From Frigoriflavimonas asaccharolytica (lineage in GTDB: Bacteria; Bacteroidota; Bacteroidia; Flavobacteriales; Weeksellaceae): a stretch of DNA of 64,000 bases. The position numbers and the translations under genes were made by a program. The stretch lies in assembly GCF_013294015.1 (NCBI RefSeq), contig NZ_JABSNO010000011.1:36184-100183 (forward strand). Reading direction: 5' to 3'. The first letter of the stretch is position 1. The number at the start of each line of letters is the position of its first letter. Below the pieces are notes generated by a model, which ran no database searches, was not told the origin of the DNA, and was given only the letters and a program-made list of their open reading frames with translations. Positions 1 to 8,534 of the stretch are shown here, in pieces.

Positions 1-384
1 CCCCAAAATAGAAGCGTTGTTGTAGATGTTTTCTCTGCCAGAAAGTATGGGATTAAAACCTGCACCCAATTCTATCAATGCACCTACTTTTCCTTTCATG
101 ATGATTTCTCCTTCATCTGGATTGTAAAGTCCGTTTAAAACCTTTAATAGGGTGCTTTTTCCTGCGCCATTGTGGCCAATTAAACCAATGCATTCGCCTC
201 TTCTTAATTCAAAACTAACATCTTTTACCGCCCAAAATTCTTTTGGACGCAATGTTTTTTTTATAGGTACACCAAAACTACTTTTGATAATATCTAATGC
301 CCCATATTTTAAAGATGATTTTAAGTCTAAAGAAAACTTTTTAGATACATTTTTTACCGATACAAGTACTTCATTCTCTTCCAT
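1..384 (-). CDS. Polysaccharide ABC exporter ATPase (Wzt/TagH type), 5' part only
   Basis: Reading the minus strand from the ATG at 384 gives about 128 codons that run off the left edge. A Walker A motif GHNGAGKST lies near residues 68-77, followed by a stretch including ELGAGFNP and SGRENI, typical of Wzt/TagH/RfbE ATPases that energise export of O-antigen or teichoic-acid-like polymers. It would sit on the cytoplasmic face of the inner membrane with the permease encoded just upstream. The ATG overlaps the permease stop by one base (TAATG), which suggests translational coupling. The Walker B and signature regions lie outside the window, so completeness cannot be judged. Confidence 0.9.
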   Translation of the reverse strand, partial: MEENEVLVSVKNVSKKFSLDLKSSLKYGALDIIKSSFGVPIKKTLRPKEFWAVKDVSFELRRGECIGLIGHNGAGKSTLLKVLNGLYNPDEGEIIMKGKVGALIELGAGFNPILSGRENIYNNASILG

Positions 385-1226
385 TATCCTCCAATTTTTT
401 CGATGATGATCGGCATAGATTTTCTAAAAATAACCAAACCTATTAGTAGTAGTGAAAAACTTAACCCAAAAATGACAACTGCGTATATCACATTTTCTGG
501 AGCGTAGCCTAATAATGTATTTCTTGCATCATTAAATAAAAATGTAAGTGGATTAAGCTCAAATAAAGTTTTAAAAAATCCTGCGTGAGGCACTGCATAA
601 ACTACTGGAGTAAAATACATCAGAAAAGGAACTGCTGTTGTGATAATTTTAGCAACATCTGTATAAATCAATCCAATAGGTGTGAGGATTAATCCAATCG
701 ACATCGATAGACAGATGATAACAATTAATGATAGGAAGAAATATAGCAAATTTAGGTTAGGCAGTACTCCATAAATTCCTAAAAAAATAGCAATAAGTAC
801 CAATTTTAAAATTAGATTAAATCCCATCTTATAAATCCCAGACATTAAAAGTGCTTCTTTTGGAAAATTTATTTTAGATAAAATTCCTTTGGCACTATTT
901 ACAGAGGTTAGTGGTATCAACATGCTTTCTGTGAAAATACTCCAGACCGTAGTGCCAATTATTACAAATAATACATAAGGCATATTTCCATCTGCATTTA
1001 CATTCACTGTACCAGAATTATTTAAAAAAATCCAAACTAAGGAATTTACGATTATGGGTGCAAATGCCCAGAAAAATCCTAAAAAAGATTGACGATATTG
1101 TCCTTGCAAATCACGTTTAGCGAGTTGATAGGCCAAAAAATTGGAAGATTTGATATCAGAAAACATTCCTTTTAATTCTTGAAAAAAATGGGTTTGTTTA
1201 TCTGAAGAATAAATTGCGGTTTTCAA
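384..1226 (-). CDS. Polysaccharide ABC exporter permease (Wzm/TagG, ABC-2 family)
   Basis: A 280-residue inner-membrane protein with about six hydrophobic segments. The cytoplasmic N-terminus carries [13 protein letters not shown] followed by [13 protein letters not shown], the usual entry to the ABC-2 permease domain. It should form the channel for a lipid-linked polysaccharide together with the ATPase encoded directly downstream. The start is TTG; no ATG lies in frame until about residue 22, which would remove the conserved amphipathic N-terminus. The surrounding rml and ugd genes fit an O-antigen or capsule role. The exact polymer cannot be read from sequence. Confidence 0.9.
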   Translation of the reverse strand: MKTAIYSSDKQTHFFQELKGMFSDIKSSNFLAYQLAKRDLQGQYRQSFLGFFWAFAPIIVNSLVWIFLNNSGTVNVNADGNMPYVLFVIIGTTVWSIFTESMLIPLTSVNSAKGILSKINFPKEALLMSGIYKMGFNLILKLVLIAIFLGIYGVLPNLNLLYFFLSLIVIICLSMSIGLILTPIGLIYTDVAKIITTAVPFLMYFTPVVYAVPHAGFFKTLFELNPLTFLFNDARNTLLGYAPENVIYAVVIFGLSFSLLLIGLVIFRKSMPIIIEKIGG

Positions 1227-1269
1227 AGTTACTATTGTGTTTTAGCATGCAAAAATACTAAATAAATAA

Positions 1270-2256
1270 TTAAAATTTTGTAACATTATTTGTTTTGATA
1301 AATGCTAATAAAATTGAAACGAGAAATAATGGAACATACAATCTGACCTCATACAAAATCCCACTAAAAAAACACATCAAAATATAGGGCAGCGCAAAAC
1401 CATGGTATAAAAAAATTAGTTTTCTATTTGCTGAGCTTTTTGAAAGCATCATACTGAATGCGAAAAGTACCAACCAAGCTACTATTCCCAGAATATTTTT
1501 AGGATTTGTGAAGTTTTGCAATAATAAATTGCCATCGTTGGTTGTAAATGTTTTGTTGAGATAGCGTAAACCAACATAAACCAACAAAAAACTTAAAACC
1601 AGAGGAACTAACGGTTTTATACTTTTGATGGATATACCTTCTTTGAAAATTAAAAGTGATGCAGCCAAGGATAAAGACAGTGCCGCAGTTTCTCTATTTA
1701 AAGTTGATATGATGATGATAATTGATAAAAAAATTAATTTTAAAACTGATTTTTTTTCCAGATATTTTAAGAATACAAAAAAGAAAAGCAGCAAGAAAAA
1801 ATAACTAGAAACATCATAAGGAACGATGATGAATTGAGTAAGTCCGATGATGAAAATAACAATAAAATTCAGGAATAGCTTTTCTGACGCGTTGATCATC
1901 AGTTGCTCGCATTCTAAAATTAAATTTAAAACGAAAACAGTTGCCAGTAAAAAAATGGTGTTTAAACTGTAGAAAGCCAAATAAACCTGAGATTCGCTTT
2001 CAGGGTTTAAAAATTTTAATTTAAAAATTTGATAGTTGAGGTCTAAAGTACCGAGAAAATCATAGATCCAAAAAAAGAAATACCCACTTAAAACCCGGTA
2101 TTGATAGACGCCAGAACTAAACTGATTTTCAAAACTTTGAATATTTAAAATTGAGGAAGAGTATACATTTGCGAAAGAAAAATAAATGATTGTATTGATG
2201 ACAAAAGCGATTGCCATCATTAAAAATAATCTACCCCAAAATGAAATGTTTGCCAT
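1270..2256 (-). CDS. Polytopic membrane protein of unknown function in the polysaccharide locus
   Basis: A 328-residue protein rich in Phe, Leu and Ile with roughly nine to ten membrane segments and no catalytic motif that I can name with confidence. Features seen are an N-terminal membrane segment, a periplasmic loop with SSGVYQYRVLSGYFF, and a cytoplasmic NRETAALSL element reminiscent of GT-C or EpsG-like membrane glycan enzymes. It begins on the base next to the rmlA stop (2257) and so is probably translated from the same transcript. A role as a polymerase or membrane glycosyltransferase is inference from context only. Confidence 0.75.
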   Translation of the reverse strand: MANISFWGRLFLMMAIAFVINTIIYFSFANVYSSSILNIQSFENQFSSGVYQYRVLSGYFFFWIYDFLGTLDLNYQIFKLKFLNPESESQVYLAFYSLNTIFLLATVFVLNLILECEQLMINASEKLFLNFIVIFIIGLTQFIIVPYDVSSYFFLLLFFFVFLKYLEKKSVLKLIFLSIIIIISTLNRETAALSLSLAASLLIFKEGISIKSIKPLVPLVLSFLLVYVGLRYLNKTFTTNDGNLLLQNFTNPKNILGIVAWLVLFAFSMMLSKSSANRKLIFLYHGFALPYILMCFFSGILYEVRLYVPLFLVSILLAFIKTNNVTKF

Positions 2257-3114
2257 CTAAACTAAGCCTTTCAAATATTCTCCGTAGCCACTTTTGCCAT
2301 ACTTTTCGGCAGATTTTAGCAGTTGTTCTTTGTTGATGAAGCCTTTCTTGTACGCTATTTCTTCTATACAAGAAATTTTGAAACCTTGTCTTTTCTCCAA
2401 AACTTTCACAAATTCTGATGCATCATGCAAAGAATCGAAAGTTCCTGTGTCTAGCCAAGCTGTTCCGCGAGACATTACGCCCACTTCTAATTGTCCTTTT
2501 TCTAGATAAATTTTGTTGACATCGGTAATTTCTAATTCTCCACGAGGCGAAGGTTTTAAGTTTTTAGCAATTTCTACTACAGAATTATCGTAAAAATACA
2601 AGCCTGGAACTGCAAAGTTAGATTTTGGTTCGTCTGGTTTTTCTTCAATAGAAACGGCTTTGTTACTTTTATCAAATTCTACCACACCATATCTTTCCGG
2701 ATCAGAAACTTGGTACGCGAACACGCAACCTCCTTTCACAGTGGTTTTACTGGATAAAAGTTCTGGCAAACCGGCTCCATAAAAAATATTATCGCCCAAA
2801 ACTAAGGCCACAGAATCTTCGCCAATAAATTCTTCACCCAACACAAATGCTTGCGCCAAACCATCTGGACTTGGTTGAACTTTATAAGAAATTTTGCAGC
2901 CGATAGAAGATCCATCTCCTAACAATTTTTCAAATCCACCAATATCGTGTGGTGTAGAAATAATTAAAATCTCCTTAATTCCCGCCAAAAGCAGCGTAGA
3001 AAGTGGATAATAAATCATCGGTTTATCGTAAACAGGCATCAATTGCTTGCTTACAGCGATGGTTAATGGATACAATCTTGTTCCGGAACCTCCGGCTAAT
3101 ATAATTCCCTTCAT
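2257..3114 (-). CDS. rmlA: Glucose-1-phosphate thymidylyltransferase RmlA
   Basis: 285 residues, a normal length for RmlA. The N-terminus holds the nucleotide-binding signature [11 protein letters not shown], followed by [16 protein letters not shown], and LGDNIFYG lies near residue 107. The enzyme joins glucose-1-phosphate and dTTP to give dTDP-glucose, the first step to dTDP-rhamnose and related sugars. rmlB lies upstream on the same strand, separated by the small GxxExxY gene. rmlC and rmlD are not in this window. The enzyme is cytoplasmic and usually feedback-inhibited by dTDP-rhamnose in this family. Confidence 0.96.
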   Translation of the reverse strand: MKGIILAGGSGTRLYPLTIAVSKQLMPVYDKPMIYYPLSTLLLAGIKEILIISTPHDIGGFEKLLGDGSSIGCKISYKVQPSPDGLAQAFVLGEEFIGEDSVALVLGDNIFYGAGLPELLSSKTTVKGGCVFAYQVSDPERYGVVEFDKSNKAVSIEEKPDEPKSNFAVPGLYFYDNSVVEIAKNLKPSPRGELEITDVNKIYLEKGQLEVGVMSRGTAWLDTGTFDSLHDASEFVKVLEKRQGFKISCIEEIAYKKGFINKEQLLKSAEKYGKSGYGEYLKGLV

Positions 3115-3120
3115 AGTTGT

Positions 3121-3163
3121 GCGAATTTTGCGAATTAAAACGAATTTCCTCGAATTATTCGAC
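3121..3163. repeat. Left arm of inverted repeat flanking the GxxExxY gene
   Basis: The reverse complement of this 43-bp stretch matches 3541-3581 at about 35 positions, including an uninterrupted 17-bp core (AAATTCGTTTTAATTCG on the opposite arm). The arm is itself built from CGAATT words spaced roughly every 10 bp. It lies between the GxxExxY stop and the rmlA start. Confidence 0.8.
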
Positions 3164-3165
3164 TG

Positions 3166-3546
3166 TTATAAATTAATAATACGTTTGTAATTTAAAGATT
3201 TTTCGCCGAAATTGACGAGAATTCCTAATTTTTTGTTGGTTGCCTTTAAATAATTTTGCAATTGTTTTGAAAAATTGTCATGCATAAATACTGCGGACTT
3301 TATTTCAACTATAATTTCATCAAAACACAGAAAATCTACTCGATATGTCTTATTTAATTTTTCTCCATTGTAATAGATATCTAACTTTTTCTCTCGTTCA
3401 AATGGTATTTTCTGTTTAATAAATTCCTTTGCTAAAACTTCAGAATAAACTGCTTCCAAAAAACCACTTCCCAAACCAGAATGAATCTCCATACAAATTC
3501 CTACAATTCTATAGCTTTCTTCCTTAAAAATTATTTTTTCGTCCAC
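3166..3546 (-). CDS. GxxExxY family protein (PD-(D/E)XK nuclease-like fold)
   Basis: 126 residues. The signature GSGFLEAVY (G-x2-E-x2-Y) is near residue 28, followed by FEREKKLDIYY, then RVDFLC and IVEIKS, whose D...ExK spacing fits the PD-(D/E)XK fold assigned to this family. The start is GTG at 3546; no ATG occurs before residue 18. Function in this family is not established. The gene interrupts the rmlB-rmlA order on the same strand and sits between the two arms of an imperfect inverted repeat (3121-3163 and 3541-3581), the second overlapping its start codon. This suggests a small inserted element rather than a sugar-pathway gene. Confidence 0.88.
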   Translation of the reverse strand: MDEKIIFKEESYRIVGICMEIHSGLGSGFLEAVYSEVLAKEFIKQKIPFEREKKLDIYYNGEKLNKTYRVDFLCFDEIIVEIKSAVFMHDNFSKQLQNYLKATNKKLGILVNFGEKSLNYKRIINL

Positions 3547-3581
3547 AATTCGAGAAATTCGTTTTAATTCGAGTCATTCGC
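3541..3581. repeat. Right arm of inverted repeat flanking the GxxExxY gene
   Basis: Partner of 3121-3163 in inverted orientation. It covers the GTG start of the GxxExxY gene and ends in the 3' end of rmlB (stop at 3564), so the final rmlB codons (after about residue 357) appear to be written by the repeat arm. Confidence 0.8.
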
Positions 3582-4655
3582 ATATTGCGAAGCATAATAG
3601 TCTTGATAGTTCCCGCTCGTTACATTATCCAACCATTCTTTATTCTCCAAAAACCAATCTATCGTTTTTCCGAGACCTTCTTCAAAAGTAACACTCGGTT
3701 TCCATCCCAATTCTTTGTTCAGTTTTGTAGCATCGATGGCATAACGCAAATCGTGACCTGGTCTATCTTTTACATAAGTGATTAATGCTTCAGAAAACCC
3801 TGCTGGATTTCCTAATTTCGCATCCATTTGTTTAATTAATTCCTTAACTAAATCGATGTTTTTCCATTCGTTCCAACCACCGATATTATAGGTTTCGCCG
3901 GTTTTTGCTTCATTAAATATTTGATGAATTGCTTTTGCATGATCTACCACATACAACCAATCTCTAGTGTATTTCCCATCGCCGTAGATTGGCAAAGGTT
4001 TTCCGTTCAAAATATTAGAAATACAAAGCGGAATCAGTTTTTCTGGAAAATGATTTGGACCGTAATTATTAGAACAATTAGAAATGATAAAAGGCATTCC
4101 ATACGTATTTCCGTAAGCTCTTACCAAATGATCACTCGCTGCTTTGCTCGCAGAATAAGGGGATTTTGGATCATAAGCAGTGTCTTCTAAAAAGAAACCT
4201 GTTTCGCCCAAACTTCCATACACTTCATCCGTAGAAACATGGTAAAACAAGAAATCTCTCTCATTTCCTGGGAAATTTCCGTGTTGATGATCGGGGTTTA
4301 AAGTCCAAAATTCTTTGGCTAAATTCAACAAATTTGCAGTTCCGTTTACGTTGGTGTTGATGAAAGCGTTTGGATCTGTGATGCTTCTATCAACATGAGA
4401 TTCTGCTGCTAAATGCACAATTGCGTCTGGATTATATTTTTCAAAAACTTTGCGAAGTTCTTCAGGTTTTGTAATATCTGCTTTTTCGAAAACGTAATTC
4501 GGTTCGTTTTCAATATCTGTTAAATTTTCAAGGTTTCCAGCGTACGTTAAAGCATCTAGATTGATGATTTTAGAATTTGGATTGTTTTTTACAAATTCTC
4601 TTACGACGTGAGAGCCTATAAAACCTGCTCCTCCTGTTATTATTATGTTTTTCAT
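3564..4655 (-). CDS. rmlB: dTDP-glucose 4,6-dehydratase RmlB
   Basis: 363 residues, an extended-SDR enzyme. Visible are the NAD-binding GGAGFIGSHVV at the N-terminus, the active-site STDEVYG segment and the YSASK (Y-x3-K) pair near residue 167. It converts dTDP-glucose to dTDP-4-keto-6-deoxyglucose in the cytoplasm, the step after RmlA. The C-terminus (DYYASQYANDSN) runs into the inverted-repeat arm at 3541-3581, so its last residues may have been altered by insertion of the neighbouring small gene. Start ATG at 4655 is clear. Confidence 0.96.
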   Translation of the reverse strand: MKNIIITGGAGFIGSHVVREFVKNNPNSKIINLDALTYAGNLENLTDIENEPNYVFEKADITKPEELRKVFEKYNPDAIVHLAAESHVDRSITDPNAFINTNVNGTANLLNLAKEFWTLNPDHQHGNFPGNERDFLFYHVSTDEVYGSLGETGFFLEDTAYDPKSPYSASKAASDHLVRAYGNTYGMPFIISNCSNNYGPNHFPEKLIPLCISNILNGKPLPIYGDGKYTRDWLYVVDHAKAIHQIFNEAKTGETYNIGGWNEWKNIDLVKELIKQMDAKLGNPAGFSEALITYVKDRPGHDLRYAIDATKLNKELGWKPSVTFEEGLGKTIDWFLENKEWLDNVTSGNYQDYYASQYANDSN

Positions 4656-4662
4656 TTTTTTT

Positions 4663-4697
4663 AAAGCATTATGCGGTAGGCTTTATGCAATAAGCAA
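4663..4697 (+). repeat. Degenerate heptad repeat (TARGCNN units)
   Basis: Five consecutive 7-bp units in register (AAAGCAT, TATGCGG, TAGGCTT, TATGCAA, TAAGCAA) lie between the rmlB start and the 3' end of the four-helix-bundle gene. The unit TAGGCTT is the same as in the array at 5121-5176, but in the opposite orientation. Confidence 0.7.
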
Positions 4698-4723
4698 TTG
4701 CGTGAACCTGCTACTAGATTGAT

Positions 4724-5080
4724 CTATGTTGATATTAATTTTTTACTTAAATTAAAAAGTTTCATTTTAATTAAATTGATGTCTATTTGTAATTTTTCAG
4801 ATTTTTCTGCTTCCAAATATTCTAAATCCTTTGATAATATCAGAAAATATTCTATTTCATGAGCAGAACCTAAAGCAATCTGAACAAATCTATTGAAGTC
4901 TGCATCTGAACCTCTTCCACATCCTTCACTAAAATTTGAAGGTATAGAATATGCTGCTCTTTGCATTTGAGAAATAATTCCAAATTTTTCTGATGCAGGA
5001 AATCTACTTGTTTCTTTATAAATATCAAGCACAAATAAATGACTTAACTTCCAAACATCATAATTTTGAAAATTTCTCAT
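4724..5080 (-). CDS. Four-helix bundle protein (S23 / 23S-rRNA intervening-sequence family)
   Basis: 118 residues beginning MRNFQNYDVWKLSHLFVLDI, with ISQMQRAAYSIPSNFSEG at about residues 35-52, the hallmark of the S23-type four-helix-bundle family first seen in intervening sequences of 23S rRNA genes. Here it stands alone between ugd and rmlB. It is all-helical, with no membrane segment or signal peptide. Biochemical function is not established. It is flanked by heptad-repeat arrays in opposite orientation (4663-4697 and 5121-5176), a layout that parallels the neighbouring GxxExxY gene and suggests a passenger element. Confidence 0.9.
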   Translation of the reverse strand: MRNFQNYDVWKLSHLFVLDIYKETSRFPASEKFGIISQMQRAAYSIPSNFSEGCGRGSDADFNRFVQIALGSAHEIEYFLILSKDLEYLEAEKSEKLQIDINLIKMKLFNLSKKLIST

Positions 5081-5120
5081 GAAACAGTGGTTTTTTATAA
5101 TTAACTTAAATAATTTGCTC

Positions 5121-5176
5121 TAAAGCCTAAAGCCTAAAGCCTAAAGCCTAAAGCCTAACTCCTAAAGCCTAAAGCT
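5121..5176 (-). repeat. Tandem heptad array (TAGGCTT)n at the ugd stop codon
   Basis: Eight 7-bp units in one register, read on the minus strand as TAGGCTT with one TAGGAGT variant and a terminal AAGCTTT-like unit. The last ugd codons and its TAG stop (5169-5171) lie inside the array, so the array begins exactly at the gene end. Confidence 0.92.
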
Positions 5177-6485
5177 TTTCTAATGTTTTTCTACCAATAG
5201 ATTTATAAAAGAACCCCGCGTTTTCCACGGTCTCTAGATCAAACATATTTCTGCCATCAAAAATTACTTTATTAGTCAGTTTTTCTGCCATCAATTTAAA
5301 ATTTGGATTTTTAAATTCACTCCATTCTGTAGCTATCAAAAGACAATCCGCATCTTCTAAAGCAGAATACATATCTGGAGCGTAAGAAATTGTATCTCCC
5401 AAAATTTTTCTTATATTTTCTTCCGCAATTGCATCATAGGCAACTATTTTTGCACCTTTTTCTAGTAGAATTTTTATATTATCTAAGGAAGATGCTTCTC
5501 TTATGTCATCTGTATTTGCCTTGAAAGCCAAGCCCCAAAGTGCAATTTTTTTGCCTTGAAGATTTCCATCAAAATATTTTTCAATTTCTGAAATTAAAAT
5601 TACTTTTTGTGATGTGTTTACTTTTTCTGTGGCTTCTAGTATTTCGAAATTAAAACCTTCTTGTTTGCCAGATTTTATCAATGCTTTCACATCTTTCGGG
5701 AAGCAACTTCCGCCATATCCAATCCCGGGAAACAAAAATCTGTGCCCAATTCTATCATCACTTCCCATTCCGAGACGAACTTTATCTACATCTGCACCTA
5801 CTTTTTCGCAATAATTAGCGATTTCATTCATAAAAGTAATTTTCACCGCAAGAAAAGAATTGGATGCATATTTTGTAAGCTCCGAAGATTTTTCGTCCAT
5901 GAAGATAATAGGAACTCCTGTATTTGTAAAGGGTTGATAAATTTTAGACATAAAATCTTTCGCTTTTTCCGAGCTGCAGCCAATCACCACACGAGACGGA
6001 TTCATAGAATCTTCTACAGCAAAACCCTCACGCAAAAATTCTGGATTAGAAACTACATCAAATTCTACAGTAGTTTTTGCAGAGATGGTAGCATGAACTT
6101 TATCTGCGGTACCTACAGGAACGGTAGATTTATTGACGATCACTTTATAGGAAGTCATCATTTCTCCAATATCGTTTGCAACTTTTAAGATATAAGATAA
6201 ATCTGCAGAACCATCTTCTCCTGGTGGAGTAGGCAGTGCAAGATAAATAACATCACTTTTATCTAAGGCTTCTTTTAAATTTGTAGTAAAAAATAAACGT
6301 TGTGCTTGGATATTTCGCAGAAACATTTCTTCTAAATTAGGCTCATAAATAGGAACTTTGCCCAATTTCATTGCTTCTACTTTCTTATCATCTATATCTA
6401 CACAGAATACAGAATTTCCTAATTCTGCCAAAGTAGTACCTGTTACCAGTCCTACATATCCCGTTCCAACGATTGTTATATTCAA
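5169..6485 (-). CDS. ugd: UDP-glucose 6-dehydrogenase
   Basis: 438 residues. The Rossmann motif GTGYVGLVTG is at residues 7-16, LPTPPGEDGSAD near 85, and the catalytic cysteine is in GGSCFPKDVKAL near residue 260. It oxidises UDP-glucose twice with NAD to UDP-glucuronate, a precursor of acidic surface polysaccharides. The start is TTG at 6485, chosen because it places the beta strand NITIVGTG at the N-terminus as in the family; no in-frame ATG precedes it. The final K-L-stop is encoded by the edge of the heptad array at 5121-5176. It is the first gene of the minus-strand polysaccharide block. Confidence 0.96.
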   Translation of the reverse strand: MNITIVGTGYVGLVTGTTLAELGNSVFCVDIDDKKVEAMKLGKVPIYEPNLEEMFLRNIQAQRLFFTTNLKEALDKSDVIYLALPTPPGEDGSADLSYILKVANDIGEMMTSYKVIVNKSTVPVGTADKVHATISAKTTVEFDVVSNPEFLREGFAVEDSMNPSRVVIGCSSEKAKDFMSKIYQPFTNTGVPIIFMDEKSSELTKYASNSFLAVKITFMNEIANYCEKVGADVDKVRLGMGSDDRIGHRFLFPGIGYGGSCFPKDVKALIKSGKQEGFNFEILEATEKVNTSQKVILISEIEKYFDGNLQGKKIALWGLAFKANTDDIREASSLDNIKILLEKGAKIVAYDAIAEENIRKILGDTISYAPDMYSALEDADCLLIATEWSEFKNPNFKLMAEKLTNKVIFDGRNMFDLETVENAGFFYKSIGRKTLEKL

Positions 6486-6616
6486 AATCTTTGTTTTTTA
6501 ATTCTGGCAAAGATAAAATATTTTATACTATTGAAGATTGAAATACCATTGGTTAGAAAAATAATTGTATTAATTCTACATTAATATTATTTATAATATT
6601 ATCAAAGAAGAGCATA

Positions 6617-6649
6617 TTTTGTAAATAATAAAATAATAATGTATATTTG
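6617..6649 (+). promoter_or_regulatory. Bacteroidota-type promoter for rimP-nusA-infB
   Basis: TTTTG at 6617-6621 and TATATTTG at 6642-6649 match the TTTG / TAnnTTTG elements with a 20-bp spacer. The predicted start near 6656 gives a leader of about 68 nt before rimP. Confidence 0.65.
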
Positions 6650-6670
6650 CATCTTGTTTACGGAAATTAG

Positions 6671-6699
6671 AAGGAGGCTTTCGCAAGAGATGCCTTTTT
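6671..6699 (+). terminator. Leader hairpin with U-tract upstream of rimP (possible attenuator)
   Basis: AAGGAGGC can pair with GCCTTTTTT through G-C, A-U and G-U pairs around a 13-nt loop, in the rimP leader 24 bp before the start codon. The shape is that of a weak terminator or attenuator. No function is proven. Confidence 0.4.
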
Positions 6700-6723
6700 T
6701 CGTAACTGAATTTTTTACTATTT

Positions 6724-7191
6724 ATGGCGTTTACAGCAAAAGTAACTCAACTTTTAGAAGTTTTTTTGGCAGAAAGAGAAGATCTATTTTTAATAGAACT
6801 AAAAATTTCGCCTACCAATGATATCACCGTGGTAATAGATGGTGATGAAGGTGTAACGCTGCAAGATTGTTTGGATGCGAGTAGAGCTATAGAAAATAAT
6901 TTGGATAGGGAAGTAGAAGATTTTAGTCTTCAAGTTCATTCTTTCGGATTATCCGGTCCCTTGCAAAATAATAGGCAATATCATAAGAACGTTGGTAGAG
7001 AATTAGAGCTTGTATTAAATGATGATTCAGAAATTACTGGCGAATTACTTAATGTAACAGATGATGCCATTACGTTGATGTTGAGGTATAGAAAGCCAAA
7101 AGAAATTGGCAAAGGGAAAATGGATGTAGAGGAAGAGAAAGAAATAGAAATTAAAAACATTAGAAAGGCTTTGGTTAAAATTCAATTTTAA
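6724..7191 (+). CDS. rimP: Ribosome maturation factor RimP
   Basis: 155 residues with the two-domain RimP layout. The N-terminal alpha-beta domain contains VVIDGDEGVTLQDCLDASRAIE, with the catalytic-looking acidic cluster, and SSGL-like LSGPLQNNRQYHKNVGRELE leads into the C-terminal SH3-like domain. It is needed for maturation of the 30S subunit in the cytoplasm. It heads the rimP-nusA-infB operon, an arrangement conserved across bacteria. The ATG at 6724 follows an A/T-rich leader with a hairpin and no strong Shine-Dalgarno, as usual in this phylum. Confidence 0.95.
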   Translation: MAFTAKVTQLLEVFLAEREDLFLIELKISPTNDITVVIDGDEGVTLQDCLDASRAIENNLDREVEDFSLQVHSFGLSGPLQNNRQYHKNVGRELELVLNDDSEITGELLNVTDDAITLMLRYRKPKEIGKGKMDVEEEKEIEIKNIRKALVKIQF

Positions 7192-7227
7192 TTAAAAACC
7201 TTTTGAGCATATAAAAAGATATTATAG

Positions 7228-8460
7228 ATGGATAGTTTAGCCTTAATAGAAGCGTTTGGCGATTTTAAAGATGAAAAAAGCATCTCCAAGATTGATCTTA
7301 TGGCAATTATTGAAGATTCTTTGAAAACTCTTTTGAGAAAAAGATTTGACTCTGATGATCATTTTGATGTAATTGTGAATCCAGACAAAGGAGATTTTCA
7401 AATATTTTTGAATAAAATAATCGTAGAAGACGACATGTCTGAAGATGATGATTTGGAAATAGAAATCTCTGAAGCAAAAAAAATAGACGAAAGTTTTGAA
7501 GTTGGCGAAGATTATACGGTAGAAATTCCAATTGCACAATTGGGTAGAAGAAGTATTTTAACTTTAAAGCAAATACTTTCCACGAAATTACAAGAGCATA
7601 ATAATAGTCTTTTGTACGATCAATTTCATGATAGAATCGGTGAACTTATTTTAGGAGAAGTGCACCACATCAGAAAACAACATGCTATTCTTTTGGATGA
7701 AGAAGGAAACGAATTTATCTTGCCAAAAGAAAATCAAATACCTTCGGATTTTTACAAAAAAGGAGAAACCGTAAGAGCAATCATAGAAAAAGTAGATTTC
7801 AAAGGTTCAAAACCTGTGATCATTATTTCTAGAACATCGCCAGTATTTTTGGAAAAACTATTAGAATTAGAAATTCCAGAAATCCAAGATGGAACGATAA
7901 TGCTGAAAAAAGTAGTGCGTATTCCAGGTGAGAAAGCGAAAATTGCAGTAGATGCCTATGACGATAGAATAGATCCTGTAGGAGCTTGTGTTGGGGTGAA
8001 AGGTTCTAGAATTCACGGAGTTGTTCGTGAGTTAAGAAACGAAAATATAGATGTGATCCAATGGTCTAAAAATCCTGAAATAATGGTGAAAAGAGCTTTG
8101 GGGAATGTTACTATTAATAAAATAGAAATCAACGTAGAAAAAAACTATGCATTGGTTTTTACTCCAATAGAAGAAATTTCTAGAGTCATTGGAAAACAAG
8201 GACAGAACATTCGTTTGGCTTCTTGGCTATCTGGTTTTGAAATAGATGTGCACAGAGAAGTAGAAGGGGAAGATGTAGAATTGACGGAATTTGGAGATGA
8301 AATTCAAGATTGGATTATTCAAGAGTTTAGAAAAATAGGATTGAACACGGCAAGAAGTATTTTGGATAAAGATACAGAGGCTTTGGTGAATCTTGTAGAT
8401 CTTGAAGAGGAGCAAATTGATGAAGTAAAACAAATTTTAAGAGACGAATTAGAAGACTAA
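7228..8460 (+). CDS. nusA: Transcription termination/antitermination factor NusA
   Basis: 410 residues: an N-terminal RNA-polymerase-binding domain (1-125), an S1 domain around 130-200, and two KH domains around 225-350 with GACVGVKGSRI and the second-KH signature RVIGKQGQNIRLAS. The C-terminus is short and acidic and lacks the E. coli-type acidic repeats, as is usual outside Proteobacteria. It binds RNA polymerase and nascent RNA to control pausing and termination. Second gene of the rimP-nusA-infB operon, 36 bp after rimP. Confidence 0.97.
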   Translation: MDSLALIEAFGDFKDEKSISKIDLMAIIEDSLKTLLRKRFDSDDHFDVIVNPDKGDFQIFLNKIIVEDDMSEDDDLEIEISEAKKIDESFEVGEDYTVEIPIAQLGRRSILTLKQILSTKLQEHNNSLLYDQFHDRIGELILGEVHHIRKQHAILLDEEGNEFILPKENQIPSDFYKKGETVRAIIEKVDFKGSKPVIIISRTSPVFLEKLLELEIPEIQDGTIMLKKVVRIPGEKAKIAVDAYDDRIDPVGACVGVKGSRIHGVVRELRNENIDVIQWSKNPEIMVKRALGNVTINKIEINVEKNYALVFTPIEEISRVIGKQGQNIRLASWLSGFEIDVHREVEGEDVELTEFGDEIQDWIIQEFRKIGLNTARSILDKDTEALVNLVDLEEEQIDEVKQILRDELED

Positions 8461-8534
8461 TTCAAAATACTTAATAGAAAAGTTAAATTTTATTTTAACT
8501 TTGAAATATCTTATAATATAAAGTAAATTTTTAG

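Noticed and set aside
5661..6188. Long open frame on the plus strand opposite ugd
   Set aside because: Antisense shadow of the well-supported ugd gene; His/Phe/Arg-rich composition without family resemblance.
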